From contig OZ252150.1 of NCBI GenBank assembly GCA_965248775.1, forward strand, positions 4,588,001 to 4,652,000: a stretch of DNA of 64,000 nt, read 5' to 3'. Positions 36,394 through 46,182 of the stretch are shown here, piece by piece. The stretch comes from JBHHUI01 sp965248775 (lineage in GTDB: Bacteria > Chloroflexota > Anaerolineae > Anaerolineales > JBHHUI01). A model generated the notes under the pieces. The model was not told where the DNA came from. It worked only from the letters and a program-made list of their open reading frames with translations, and ran no database searches. A program made the translations under genes and the position numbers. Position 1 is the stretch's first letter; every line of letters starts with the position of its first letter.

Positions 36394-37913
36394 TAGATAT
36401 CGGTCCAAGCATGCTGATCTGGAGTTTCAGCATCTCTTTTGGCCTGGTTGGCGTGGGCGTATGGGTTTTTCGACGCTACGCTCGCCAGCTGGGATTTGTG
36501 GATATCCCGAATGATCGCAGTGCACATTCGATCCCTCTCCCACGGGCAGGTGGGCTGGTATTTGTCCTAGCTTCGCCCCTGGTTGCACTACTTGTCGCGT
36601 CATCGAATAGCATCCAACTGTCTCGAGGGGAATGGGCCCTTCTTGCCTCTGCCTGGGCATTAGCTCTGGTGAGTCTTGTAGACGATCGGCAGCGCATACC
36701 GGCACGAGTTCGGCTGGTTGTGCAATTTTGGGCTGCTACTGGTCTAATCGTTTATGGTGGTTATCTAGATTACTTTTCCGTGGGCGACTTTGGCGGTTTC
36801 AGCGTGGGATTTCTTGGAATTCCGATCACGTTCTTTTGGTTGGTTGGCGTTGCCAATGCCTACAATTTTATGGACGGGTTGGATGGCTTGGCATCTGGTC
36901 AGGCTGTGATTGCAGCACTTGCTGCGGTCTGGCTGGCGACAGCGATTGGCTGGGCTTGGCAAGCAGTGTTTGCTGCTGCGCTGGCTGGGGGTGTACTGGG
37001 TTTCTTATTACACAATGCGCCGCCCGCGCGTGTTTTCATGGGTGACGTGGGCAGCATATGGCTTGGGTTCACGTTTGCAGGTCTGGCTGTACTCGGTGCG
37101 ACGAATGCCCCCGAAGGTTTTCCATTTGGTTTCTGGGTAATTCTACTTGGACTTTTTCTCCTAGATACCAGCTTGACGTTAGTCCGGCGCATCATGAATG
37201 GCGAACCAGTATTGCAGGCACACCGTACACACTACTATCAACGTTTGTTGCGCGTCGGGTGGACACATCGACGCGTGACATTGCTTTACTTATTGTTGGC
37301 GACCGGCCTTGCTATTGTTGCAGCAATCCATTTTGGCGTGGTACGGTTGTCATTGTCTGTTCTGGTGTTGGTCGGACTGGCTACCTTTGCAAGTACGTTT
37401 GCGCTTGTTCACTATGTGGAGACGCGTAAAACTCAATTAGAGGCAGTGCGCGGCAAGGCCCTGAAAACTGTCCCGTCAGGTGGGCTGTTGCAACCGATCA
37501 CGGACTTTATCAAAGGCTCAGGAATACTGTTGCTCTTAGACAGCCTGATTGTGATCGTATCCTACGGGTCTGCTTTTGTTTTGCGCTTCGCCTGGAACAC
37601 GGTTGACGTGCATTTGTTCTACGCCGGCCTACGTGATGGGATCGTGGCGATAAATTTTGTCCACCTTACCGTCAATGGTGCCTTTGGTGTCTATGCCTAT
37701 CGGTGGCAGATAAACACAATCAACCGAATTGCGTTGCTCACCGTGGCCCCTCTTATAAGCAGTCTGGCTTTGGCAGGCGGCGAGATCCTGCTGGGACCGG
37801 TGCGCTCGATCCCACTTTCTGTGATTGGCCTTGGGGCTTCCTTCGCTGCAGCTGGCTTCTTGCTTACACGCCTACTGATCGGCGCATTCGTGCAGCGAGC
37901 GCGCCCGAACTAA
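36390..37913 (+). CDS. WecA-family sugar-1-phosphate transferase with a C-terminal PglF/WbpM-like membrane domain
   Basis: 507 residues from ATG 36390 (ATG 36411 possible). Residues 1-330 are a full WecA/MraY-type enzyme: RSAHSIPLPRAGGLVF, SLVDDRQRIPARVR, VANAYNFMDGLDG, VFMGDVGSIWLGF and QAHRTHYYQR. After a linker (YVETRKTQLEAVRGK) come four more hydrophobic segments, LLLLDSLIVIVSYGSAFVLRF to LLTRLLIGAFV, resembling the N-terminal membrane part of PglF/WbpM/CapD dehydratases without the catalytic domain. It would start repeat units like the gene at 29609. Confidence 0.84.
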   Translation: MIDIGPSMLIWSFSISFGLVGVGVWVFRRYARQLGFVDIPNDRSAHSIPLPRAGGLVFVLASPLVALLVASSNSIQLSRGEWALLASAWALALVSLVDDRQRIPARVRLVVQFWAATGLIVYGGYLDYFSVGDFGGFSVGFLGIPITFFWLVGVANAYNFMDGLDGLASGQAVIAALAAVWLATAIGWAWQAVFAAALAGGVLGFLLHNAPPARVFMGDVGSIWLGFTFAGLAVLGATNAPEGFPFGFWVILLGLFLLDTSLTLVRRIMNGEPVLQAHRTHYYQRLLRVGWTHRRVTLLYLLLATGLAIVAAIHFGVVRLSLSVLVLVGLATFASTFALVHYVETRKTQLEAVRGKALKTVPSGGLLQPITDFIKGSGILLLLDSLIVIVSYGSAFVLRFAWNTVDVHLFYAGLRDGIVAINFVHLTVNGAFGVYAYRWQINTINRIALLTVAPLISSLALAGGEILLGPVRSIPLSVIGLGASFAAAGFLLTRLLIGAFVQRARPN

Positions 37914-37933
37914 ATTACCTGCAACTCCGGCAA

Positions 37934-39739
37934 ATGCGTTACGTACATTGGCTCTTGCTGCTGGTCGCCAGCGTAGGGTTGCTCCGCGCTCTGGTTGTGC
38001 CGGCCGGCAATTTCCATGTCGACGAAGATCGACACTTCGGGTCTGTGCAGGTCGCCGGAGATGCTTTTCGTTTGGCGAGCCAGATGGATGGGTCGGCCAT
38101 CGACAGATTTCCAAGACCCGGAAATGTGTACGATCGTTATCGCGGAACTGTATACTATAGCATCCAGGGTGCGATACAACTACTCCTGCCGGACAGATTG
38201 ACTCAGGCGCAACGCCTGATCGTCGCGCGCCTCATCGGCGTGTCATTCTCGCTTGGGGCGGTAATGCTAACAGCGCTGCTGGTACGGGCACTATTCCCCA
38301 CCGCGCCGCCCATGTGGGGTTATCTGGCAGCCGGTCTGATCGGGCTTATTCCAACCACCAGCGACATGCTAGCCGGAGTTAATCTGGATGCAGCCGCCAC
38401 CCTGGGCGGATCCCTGTGGCTATACAGCCTTGCCCGAATCGTCCGTTACGGTGGCACGCGGAAACGTTGGCTCCCGGCTGCTGGTGCCGGCGTGCTGGCG
38501 ATTCTGATAAAGACAACGGCCGTTCCGCTCTTGCTCACCGGCGGCGTGCCACTCTTAGCGTATAAAACGGCGCGCGCTAGGGTGCCCGGTGTCATTCTTG
38601 CGGCTGGCATTCTGGTAGGGCTCTCCGCTTGCATTGCGACGCAAATGTCGCCCGGCGTGGCGCACTGGTACTCAGCAGATTGGACTGAGACGAACGGATC
38701 TATACTCGGTGAAGTCGTGCGTACTGACGCGACACAGGGAGAGCGAGCGTTGCTCGTCGGCAGGCTCCTGGACCGGGAGGCGCGCAGCGTCGATTTCGTG
38801 CAGTACCTTTCGGACTCTAATGTTGCACAAGTGCGCGGTAGCGAGCTGAGGCTGAAGGTATCGATGCGATCAATTGAAGGTGAGATGCTCGTGCCAGTGC
38901 CACTATTGGGAGACTGGCACTCAGATGATCCGATGGAACAAAACGTAGGAGAGGATTGGGTCACTTATCAGACGAACCAAAAGATACCTGAAGATGCCGA
39001 GAGCGTTTTCGTCTTGCTCACCGCAAGCCCGGAAGGTCATCGCATTGTTTTTGATGACGTACGCTTGCAGGTTGTTTTGGAGGATGGCAGTCTCGGGGAC
39101 AACCTCGTAGCGAACCCGTCGTTTGAACGCGAGTGGTGGCAGGCTCCACGGCTCTTTCTGGCGCCCTACATCTTCAACACGCGCTGGTTTGCGCTCCTCG
39201 ATTGGCAACGTACATGGCCGGCATGGATCGATCTGGCGCGGTGGCTTTTCGCAAATTTCTGGGCAAGCTTCGGCAGTGTGTGGCCCAGCTTGACACCCAT
39301 ACAACTGTTGCCGATGTTGACAATTTCGGTGATGGCGGCGCTTGGCGTGGGCAGGATACTGTTTGTGGATTCAAGGATACAAGATAGCTGGGCCGCGGGA
39401 AAAGATGTCCGGATTGGGTTATGGATTCTTGTTACTGGCATAGCGTTAACCTGGGGCCTGACGGTTCTTCGAGCCGAAATTATTCCTAATCGGTCGAACA
39501 TGCTGGCCTGGTCATCGACCCGCCACGCCTCACCGGTGCTGGCGGCCGTCTGCAGCCTGATTGCAATCGGATTCTTGCGCTGGTGGCCGCGCAAGGACCA
39601 CGGCTGGGTCACGGCGCTGATTTTGGGCGCCTTGTTCTTTGTCAATATCCTTACGTTGTTTAACGTGCAGTTGCCGTTTTATCAGTGTGCGGGTCTGGAT
39701 TTTGAACTGCAGTGCTTGTATGTTCTGGCCGAACGGTGA
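37934..39739 (+). CDS. Large GT-C-like membrane protein with an extracytoplasmic insertion domain
   Basis: 601 residues from ATG 37934; a longer frame reaches into the previous gene. The first outward loop NFHVDEDRHFGSVQ has the DE pair expected of GT-C enzymes. About 11 hydrophobic segments, broken by a soluble domain at about residues 240-410 containing SELRLKVSMRSIEGEM and HRIVFDDVRLQVVLEDG with NLVANPSFE, which resembles a carbohydrate-binding jelly roll. A sugar transferase acting outside the membrane is likely; substrate unknown. After it 199 bases (39740-39938) hold no gene. Confidence 0.68.
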   Translation: MRYVHWLLLLVASVGLLRALVVPAGNFHVDEDRHFGSVQVAGDAFRLASQMDGSAIDRFPRPGNVYDRYRGTVYYSIQGAIQLLLPDRLTQAQRLIVARLIGVSFSLGAVMLTALLVRALFPTAPPMWGYLAAGLIGLIPTTSDMLAGVNLDAAATLGGSLWLYSLARIVRYGGTRKRWLPAAGAGVLAILIKTTAVPLLLTGGVPLLAYKTARARVPGVILAAGILVGLSACIATQMSPGVAHWYSADWTETNGSILGEVVRTDATQGERALLVGRLLDREARSVDFVQYLSDSNVAQVRGSELRLKVSMRSIEGEMLVPVPLLGDWHSDDPMEQNVGEDWVTYQTNQKIPEDAESVFVLLTASPEGHRIVFDDVRLQVVLEDGSLGDNLVANPSFEREWWQAPRLFLAPYIFNTRWFALLDWQRTWPAWIDLARWLFANFWASFGSVWPSLTPIQLLPMLTISVMAALGVGRILFVDSRIQDSWAAGKDVRIGLWILVTGIALTWGLTVLRAEIIPNRSNMLAWSSTRHASPVLAAVCSLIAIGFLRWWPRKDHGWVTALILGALFFVNILTLFNVQLPFYQCAGLDFELQCLYVLAER

Positions 39740-39938
39740 GGGCGCCCTGCCAGACTTTGCCGCTTTTCAAACTCCGACCCTGTTGAACTAGCCTCTTTAA
39801 ATCTGTCAGCTTCCGCTTGTCAAACGGGATGAACCGGATTCAAATGTCCGGGGGAACTGCCCAGCTCAGTGCGTCGCCTGGCTGCGTCCATGAGATTCAC
39901 TAGCGTGTCTATCTGACTAAGTAGCTCGCAAAGTTTTT

Positions 39939-41564
39939 ATGCTCCGGAATGTGATGAAGCCAGTCACCATCGAGCGGGTGTTGGTCATCAGTGCCATCGC
40001 TGCTACGTTGCTCGTGTTCACCACAACGCTTTCGGTTTACCCGCCTCCTACTTGTGACGAAACCTGGTATTCCAGTACGGCGGTGTCTCTTCTGGAGCGC
40101 GGGACATTTGGCGTGGGTGTATTCCCTAATGGCGAACCGTATCTGCAGGACGTAAACTGGGTGCCCTTTGGGCGTTCCTATGGGATCGGCTTGGCGGTGA
40201 TGTTCCAGTTGTTTGGGGTGTCGCTCACGGTTGCTCGCAACTACTCATTGCTTGGCTGGGCTTTTGCAGTTGTCTTCGTCTTCCTGCTTGGCGCGCGTGC
40301 TTATCATCGGCGAGTTGGCGTCGTCGCCGCTCTCTTGTTCGCGACGAGCACGAAGGCGTTGTTCACAGCACACCTGGCGCGACCGGAATCCTGGACAGCC
40401 TTCGCGGTACTAGCGGCAACCTGGGGCTCACTCGTCCTGGTGCAGGGAGAACGCATCCGGCTCAAGGCGATTTTCTTCACAGGCCTCCTCGCCGTGTGGC
40501 CAGCTGATTTCCACGGCAATGGGCTCTGGTTTACGCTTGGACTGATATTTGTCGTGATCGTTGAGCTTGGAATGCGCCGGAAGTTGTGGTGGCAGCTTTC
40601 GCTCTATGCGCTTGGCCTACTATTCGGGTTGGCGTTATGGTTTTCCCTGCATTTGCCAGGTGTTAATTTGCGAGAGGTACTGCTATTTATTGACGGATAT
40701 CGTTACACGCCGGTGAGCAGTTCAAGTACCATTGCCAGCTGGTGGCGCAACTTTGCGACCCTATTTGACTGGGCCCGGACTGTGTTCTGGACGTCCGGCG
40801 GACCCCTTTCGCTCGTGGAAGCGGCATTTGCCCTCTTTGGCCTGGGGTTTGTGCTCTACCGCAGAGCGTTGCAGGATCGTGTCCTGGGCTACCTTGTCGT
40901 GATCTCGATGCTGGCTTTCGGTCTCTTATTCACGCAGCGGTTTGTGCAGTACGGAATACTCTGGAGTCCATTTTGGTACCTCTTAGGAGTCGGGGCGTTA
41001 TACGAGCTCGGAGGGCGGTTCAAGTTGCCCACCTGGCTGAGTACCCCGATGAAGCGGATGGCGATTTTAGCAGCGCTCATTCTGCTGCTTGGCGCTCAGT
41101 TGCTCGGCGATCTGTGGCTGGTGTACCAACATCGCGGCGGAGACTTCGGTACGATGACAGATCGCATTGTGGCTAGAATTCCTTCGGGGAGCCGGGTAAT
41201 GGCCGATCCGGTTTGGTGGTGGGGTCTGCGCACAGAGCACAAATATATGACAGATGAATATACGTTGATCCTCACCAAGACTGATGATCCTGTTGTGCGC
41301 ACATTTCTCGGCGTGTCGACTGTAACCGCACCAGCACAGGCCCTCTCGCGAGCCTTCGAGTTGTTACAGCCCGAATATGTGGTGCTGGACGAGGCTGTAA
41401 GCTGCCTCGATCCGCAGGTTTCAATCTGGTCGGAAGTTCAAAGGATCGTGATGGATAAGTGCACATCGATAGACTCTGTTTCCGGAGCTTGGTACGGGGA
41501 GCCGGGAAAAGAAGCCAGTCTGCTTGCACAAATTTCAACAGTGTATTCGTGCACAGCGTGGTGA
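39939..41564 (+). CDS. GT39-family membrane glycosyltransferase
   Basis: 541 residues from ATG 39939 (or ATG 39954 with GGA upstream). The first loop has PPPTCDETWYSSTAVSLLERG, the DE of GT39/ArnT enzymes. About 11 hydrophobic segments lie in residues 15-400, then a soluble tail (RIVARIPSGSRVMADPVWWW, LQPEYVVLDEAVSC) common in GT39 proteins of polysaccharide clusters. It would transfer a sugar from polyprenyl phosphate on the outer face. The stop overlaps the next GTG (GTGA at 41561). Confidence 0.85.
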   Translation: MLRNVMKPVTIERVLVISAIAATLLVFTTTLSVYPPPTCDETWYSSTAVSLLERGTFGVGVFPNGEPYLQDVNWVPFGRSYGIGLAVMFQLFGVSLTVARNYSLLGWAFAVVFVFLLGARAYHRRVGVVAALLFATSTKALFTAHLARPESWTAFAVLAATWGSLVLVQGERIRLKAIFFTGLLAVWPADFHGNGLWFTLGLIFVVIVELGMRRKLWWQLSLYALGLLFGLALWFSLHLPGVNLREVLLFIDGYRYTPVSSSSTIASWWRNFATLFDWARTVFWTSGGPLSLVEAAFALFGLGFVLYRRALQDRVLGYLVVISMLAFGLLFTQRFVQYGILWSPFWYLLGVGALYELGGRFKLPTWLSTPMKRMAILAALILLLGAQLLGDLWLVYQHRGGDFGTMTDRIVARIPSGSRVMADPVWWWGLRTEHKYMTDEYTLILTKTDDPVVRTFLGVSTVTAPAQALSRAFELLQPEYVVLDEAVSCLDPQVSIWSEVQRIVMDKCTSIDSVSGAWYGEPGKEASLLAQISTVYSCTAW

Positions 41565-42706
41565 ATCCGCCCAAAGTGGTTGTTTCCTCCGCTGGCGTCT
41601 TTCATGCCTACCATCTAGCACGCGCTGCGCAATCGGCCAGGTATCTACACCGCTTTATCACATCGATCTACAGCCGCCACGAGCGTGGCATTGATCGTGA
41701 ACGAGTGGTCCAAATCCGCTTGCCGGGTTTGCTAGCGGCAGCGCTTGAACGAATACCCAGCGAAGCCACGCGGCCACTGTCGTACTATGTAACGGACAAC
41801 CTCTACGACCGGCTGGCGTCGCGACACGTGCGAGATGCAGATATTTTTCACGTTTTTAACCACCACGGACTTCATTCAATCCGAATGGCGAAAGAACATG
41901 GTGCACTGTGCATCGTTGAACGTTCATCTGCGCATCCTCGATTCCAATTCGAGTTGCTTGCTGACGAATACCGTCGCTTCGGTCTTGAGTATCCGAGCGT
42001 ATATCGGCTGTTGCTAGACAAGCATTTGGCGGAGTATGAGGCAGCTGATTATGTAATGGTTGCGTCTGATTTTGTTCGGCGCACAATGGTGAAGGCCGGG
42101 GTACCGGAGCACAAGTTACGTCAAGTCCACCTCGGATTTGACCCAGCACGGTTCCATCCAGGTTACAAGCCTGACAATGTGTTTCGTATCATGTACGCTG
42201 GCATTCTGAGTCTGCAAAAGGGGATTCCTTATCTGCTGGAAGCCTTTCGCCAGTTGGATTTGCCGAATAGCGAACTGCTATTGGTCGGTCAGCCGTACCC
42301 GGATGCGCGGGCCATCCTGGCCGACTATGAGGGCATTTTCAGGCATGTGCGTTTCATGCCGCAGGCAAAGCTTGTTGAGCAGTATCATCGTGCATCTGCG
42401 TTCGTACTTCCATCGATTCAAGACGGCTTTGGAATGGTGGCCTATGAAGCGGCAGCGTCCGGGCTGCCGGTGATCATTACCGAGAACGTAGGCGCAGACA
42501 TTCGAGACGGCACAGACGGATTTGTGGTTCCGATTCGAGATGTGGAGGCGCTGGCTGAAAAGATAGTTTATCTGTACGAGCACCCGGATGATCGAGAGAT
42601 CATGGGCCGCGCTGCGTGCGAATACGTCCAGAAGTTCACCTGGCAGAATTATCATCGAGAAGTGATTGCCCATTACGATAGTATGTTGGCGGCGCGGCGA
42701 AACTAA
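41561..42706 (+). CDS. GT4 family glycosyltransferase, tandem paralog 1
   Basis: 381 residues from GTG 41561, chosen because it gives GTGA coupling and an N-terminus (KVVVSSAGVFHAYHLAR) that lines up with the next gene. ILSLQKGIPYLLEAFRQLDLP and DGFGMVAYEAAASGLPVIITENVG form the donor domain. About 60 percent of residues look identical to the gene at 42722 (RADIFHVFN and VERSSAHP against CDIFNCFN and VERSAAHP), so the pair arose by tandem duplication. Confidence 0.87.
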   Translation: MNPPKVVVSSAGVFHAYHLARAAQSARYLHRFITSIYSRHERGIDRERVVQIRLPGLLAAALERIPSEATRPLSYYVTDNLYDRLASRHVRDADIFHVFNHHGLHSIRMAKEHGALCIVERSSAHPRFQFELLADEYRRFGLEYPSVYRLLLDKHLAEYEAADYVMVASDFVRRTMVKAGVPEHKLRQVHLGFDPARFHPGYKPDNVFRIMYAGILSLQKGIPYLLEAFRQLDLPNSELLLVGQPYPDARAILADYEGIFRHVRFMPQAKLVEQYHRASAFVLPSIQDGFGMVAYEAAASGLPVIITENVGADIRDGTDGFVVPIRDVEALAEKIVYLYEHPDDREIMGRAACEYVQKFTWQNYHREVIAHYDSMLAARRN

Positions 42707-42721
42707 TACCTGGCCTAGCAA

Positions 42722-43876
42722 GTGCGCGTCATCGTCTCCTCGCCAGATAAATTCCATGCCTACCACATCGCACGGGGTGTACAGCACGCCGGCGCATTGC
42801 AGCGTTTTATCACGACCCGCTACGACCGGTACGAAAGCGGGATCGATCGCAATCGTGTGCGCCAGGTACGCTCCGCATGGCTGATCGCTCAATTTCTATC
42901 CATGTTGCCGGGACAGAACGTACCTTATTGGTCATACTGGCTCACGGACAACCTGTTCGACCGGCTGTCGGCGCGCTGGGTCGAGGCTTGCGACATCTTT
43001 AACTGTTTCAACAGTGCGGGCCTGTATGCTATGCGACGTGCGAAGGCGCTTGGTGCAATTACTCTCGTGGAGCGTTCAGCGGCTCATCCGGAAACGCAGG
43101 CGGAAATTCTGAGCGCGGAATACGCGAAATATGGCCGCTCGTTGCCGTCCGTATTCCGCCGGCTCGTGTACAAGCAGGTGCTGGAATACAAAGAAGCCGA
43201 CGTCATCGTCGTCGCATCCGAGTTTGTGCGCCGCACCATGATCGCGCACGGGGTCCCGTCAAATCGCATGCGACTGGTGCCGCTTGGCTTCGAAGCCCAG
43301 AGGTTTGCGCCCGGCACGCAGGACGACTCAACCTTTCGCGTGCTGTACGTTGGCGCTATCAGCCTGCACAAAGGCATCGTCTATCTGCTGGAAGCCTTTA
43401 GGCGTCTCGCCCTGCCGGACAGCGAGCTTGTTCTGGTCGGCACGCTATTTCCCGAGGTGCGCGCGCTTCTTGGTGATTATGAAGGTTGCTACCGGCATGT
43501 GCCGTTTGTGCCGCAACACAAACTCGAGGAGTACTACCAGAATGCGTCGGTATTTGTAATGCCGTCGCTCCAAGACGGCTTTGGCATGGTCGTGTATGAA
43601 GCAGCGGCCTGCGGACTGCCTGTGATCATTACGGAAAACGTGGGGGCCGAAATTCGCGCCGGGCAGGATGGCTTTGTCGTGCCGATTCGAGACGCGCAGG
43701 CGATTGCCGAACGACTTCAGTATCTATACCAACATCCGCGGCAGCGAATGGAAATGGGCCATGCCGCCTGTGCGTACGTGCAGCAATTCACCTGGGAAAA
43801 CTATCACCGCAAAATCATCGGGCACTACGAGGAACTCCTAGCGAATAAGCGTTCAGTGGCCGACCAGTTGGCATGA
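42722..43876 (+). CDS. GT4 family glycosyltransferase, tandem paralog 2
   Basis: 384 residues from GTG 42722. VIVSSPDKFHAYHIAR, LYVGAISLHKGIVYLLEAFRR and DGFGMVVYEAAACGLPVIIT. It follows its paralog by 15 bases. The two may add the same or similar sugars one after another. ATGA overlap with the next gene at 43873. Confidence 0.87.
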   Translation: MRVIVSSPDKFHAYHIARGVQHAGALQRFITTRYDRYESGIDRNRVRQVRSAWLIAQFLSMLPGQNVPYWSYWLTDNLFDRLSARWVEACDIFNCFNSAGLYAMRRAKALGAITLVERSAAHPETQAEILSAEYAKYGRSLPSVFRRLVYKQVLEYKEADVIVVASEFVRRTMIAHGVPSNRMRLVPLGFEAQRFAPGTQDDSTFRVLYVGAISLHKGIVYLLEAFRRLALPDSELVLVGTLFPEVRALLGDYEGCYRHVPFVPQHKLEEYYQNASVFVMPSLQDGFGMVVYEAAACGLPVIITENVGAEIRAGQDGFVVPIRDAQAIAERLQYLYQHPRQRMEMGHAACAYVQQFTWENYHRKIIGHYEELLANKRSVADQLA

Positions 43877-44898
43877 TCACTGTACTGCTGGTCGGCGAGA
43901 TGACCGTCGGGCAGACGGCTTATTTCTGCAGCCGCGCGCTCAGCGCGCTGGGGGTACGCGTCGTTAATCTGGACGCCGGCGGCTACCCTACAGCCCGATG
44001 GCGGGCCTCAGCCTGGCCAGGGCTGCCCGTGATCTCACACTGGCTACAGAAGCTCTGGGTTAATGCGCGGCTGTTGCCGTTGGCACGCGCCCTCCGGCCA
44101 GATGCCATCTGCATCCTCGGCGGACGCGACATCCGTGCGTCTGTTCTGGAGCGAGTGAAGCGGTTAGGCAGCGGTAAGCTGCTCAACTGGAATACGGACA
44201 ATCCGCTCAACGAAGTCAACAGCAGTACCGACCTACTGGCGGCCATTCCGCTTTACGATCACCACTTTACCTGGGGGCGTTTTTTGATCCCGGAATTGAC
44301 TCGGTTGGGAGCCCGCCAGGTGGAATATCTGCCTTTCTGTTATGATCCGGCGCTCCACCGACCAGTCGCACTGTCCGACCAGGAGCGAGCACGCCTTGGA
44401 CACGATTTGACATTCGTCGGGACATGGGAACCAGCCCGTGAACATTTGTTGGATCGTTTAACGGAATTCGATCTAGGGCTGTGGGGAAATCACTGGCATC
44501 GATTGGCCCCCAGAAGCCCGTTGCGCAGTCACGTGCGTGGCGTCGCCGAAGGCGATCTGCAGGCATATATACTCTTGGCGTGTAAGATCACGCTGAACTT
44601 CGTGCGTGCGCAAAACGGCTCGGCGCACAATTTGCGTACATTCGAGGCGCCTGCTTGTGGCGCGTTCATGCTCAGTACCCGTACAGACGAACAAGTGGAA
44701 TTATTGGGGGAAAATGTCGGCGCGGCATTCTTCGATTCGCCGGATGAGCTGCGTGATAAGATCGAATTTTTTCTAGACCATCCCGAGGAGCGCACTGCGA
44801 TTGCACACAAAGGTTTTGAGATTGTCACAAAAGGGAACACTTATCAAGATCGAATGGCGCGTGTCCTTTCTGTGATCTCTGAGCGTGATGCCAAGTAA
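43873..44898 (+). CDS. CgeB-like glycosyltransferase (DUF3880/Glyco_trans_1_2 type)
   Basis: 341 residues from ATG 43873. N-terminal VLLVGEMTVGQTAYFCSRAL; NWNTDNPLNEVN, YDHHFTWGRFLIPEL and YLPFCYDPALHRP are hallmarks of the CgeB/DUF3880 family; the C-terminal part has NGSAHNLRTFEAPACGAFMLSTRTDE. It is a GT-B type transferase of unknown specificity that often sits with GT4 genes in surface polysaccharide and S-layer glycan clusters. Confidence 0.84.
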   Translation: MITVLLVGEMTVGQTAYFCSRALSALGVRVVNLDAGGYPTARWRASAWPGLPVISHWLQKLWVNARLLPLARALRPDAICILGGRDIRASVLERVKRLGSGKLLNWNTDNPLNEVNSSTDLLAAIPLYDHHFTWGRFLIPELTRLGARQVEYLPFCYDPALHRPVALSDQERARLGHDLTFVGTWEPAREHLLDRLTEFDLGLWGNHWHRLAPRSPLRSHVRGVAEGDLQAYILLACKITLNFVRAQNGSAHNLRTFEAPACGAFMLSTRTDEQVELLGENVGAAFFDSPDELRDKIEFFLDHPEERTAIAHKGFEIVTKGNTYQDRMARVLSVISERDAK

Positions 44899-44967
44899 AT
44901 CGGGTTCTGTGCACACCTTTTGGCTGTGCTAATATCGGTGTAGGGTTGGCAAGAAGGCGATGTAGCA

Positions 44968-46182
44968 GTGGCGCGTGCCAGCATTCTTACAATTGAGCCG
45001 ATTGGCCTTGGGGGCGTTGCAAGGTTGACCAGTGCGATGTATGCACTACAGAAAGAAGCTGGTCACGACCCACACTTGGTCTATCTGGATCAGGAGAGCG
45101 TGCCTTCTGATGGCAAGCAAGCACTAATTAAATACTATCAGCGGCATTGGCGGCCACAATGGGAAGTCCGTCGAGAAGGTATGCAAGGTCTCTCGATCCC
45201 TCTCTATCCGCTACCAACCTGGGCAGGTTGGTATGTTCCAGCACTTGTAGCACCGCGGGCCTTGCGAACAGATATCCGAATTGTTGTGTCTGGTGGTGCC
45301 CAGGTTGGACTTCCATATGCACTCAGTCGCCGGCCTTTTGTAATCTGGATGGCAACTCGATACATCGATGAGCTTCAGGGACGTGCACAAGCCGGTGATA
45401 GCTGGGCCCGGGATGTAATCGCGAGTTCGACCTGGCAGCGTCTATTAGCACAAGAAGCGCGGGTTCTGAGGAAGGCTGCACGCATCATTGCTATAAGTCC
45501 TTATACTGCGCGACGGATTATCGATGATTATCCTGAACTTGCAGACCGTATAGACACAGTATTGTGCCCCATTGATACGATCCAATTTTCTCCTGCTAAC
45601 GGGAAGGCCACAAATCCGATCGGCTCTCCGTTTCTGCTGCTCACGGCACGCATACGTGATCCACGCAAGAACGTTAGGATGTTATTGAAAGCGTTTGCTT
45701 GCGTACACACATCCCGTCCCGAATTGAAACTCGTGATCACAGGTGACCCTCCGCTTGCAACGGATGCTGCACTTTGTGAACAGTTGGGTCTGAAAGACTC
45801 TGTCGTCTTTTTGCCATCCAGATCACGAGCAGATCTCGTGCGCTACTATCAATCCGCAGAATTATTTGTACTTCCCTCTACTCAGGAGGGTTTAGCAATC
45901 TCTGTCCTGGAGGCGCTTGCTTGTGGTTTGCCTGTGGTGGCAACACGTTGTGGTGGGCCAGAGAGCGTGATCGAAGATGGCCGTACCGGGAAATTGGTAG
46001 CTAACAACGATGCCGAAGCGTTCGCAACGGCGGTATTGGATTTGTTATCCGATACGGCCCAGCTGGCAGCGGCTCGTAAATCGGCGGCTACCTACGCCCG
46101 GGCCACCTTCGACTGGCAAACTATCAGCGCGCAACTCAAGAAGTCGTTAAATGTCGTCTACCCACAGCACTTTGAAGCCTGA
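44968..46182 (+). CDS. GT4 family glycosyltransferase, paralog of the gene at 47662
   Basis: 404 residues from GTG 44968 with AAGAAGG about ten bases upstream. Starts ARASILTIEPIGLGGVARL; the donor domain has LLTARIRDPRKNVRMLL and EGLAISVLEALACGLPVVATRCGGPESV. The gene at 47662 shares the N-terminus (EP..GGV), ARINDVRKNVGML and ATRCGGPESV. The IS630 at 46220 now separates the pair. Confidence 0.87.
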   Translation: MARASILTIEPIGLGGVARLTSAMYALQKEAGHDPHLVYLDQESVPSDGKQALIKYYQRHWRPQWEVRREGMQGLSIPLYPLPTWAGWYVPALVAPRALRTDIRIVVSGGAQVGLPYALSRRPFVIWMATRYIDELQGRAQAGDSWARDVIASSTWQRLLAQEARVLRKAARIIAISPYTARRIIDDYPELADRIDTVLCPIDTIQFSPANGKATNPIGSPFLLLTARIRDPRKNVRMLLKAFACVHTSRPELKLVITGDPPLATDAALCEQLGLKDSVVFLPSRSRADLVRYYQSAELFVLPSTQEGLAISVLEALACGLPVVATRCGGPESVIEDGRTGKLVANNDAEAFATAVLDLLSDTAQLAAARKSAATYARATFDWQTISAQLKKSLNVVYPQHFEA

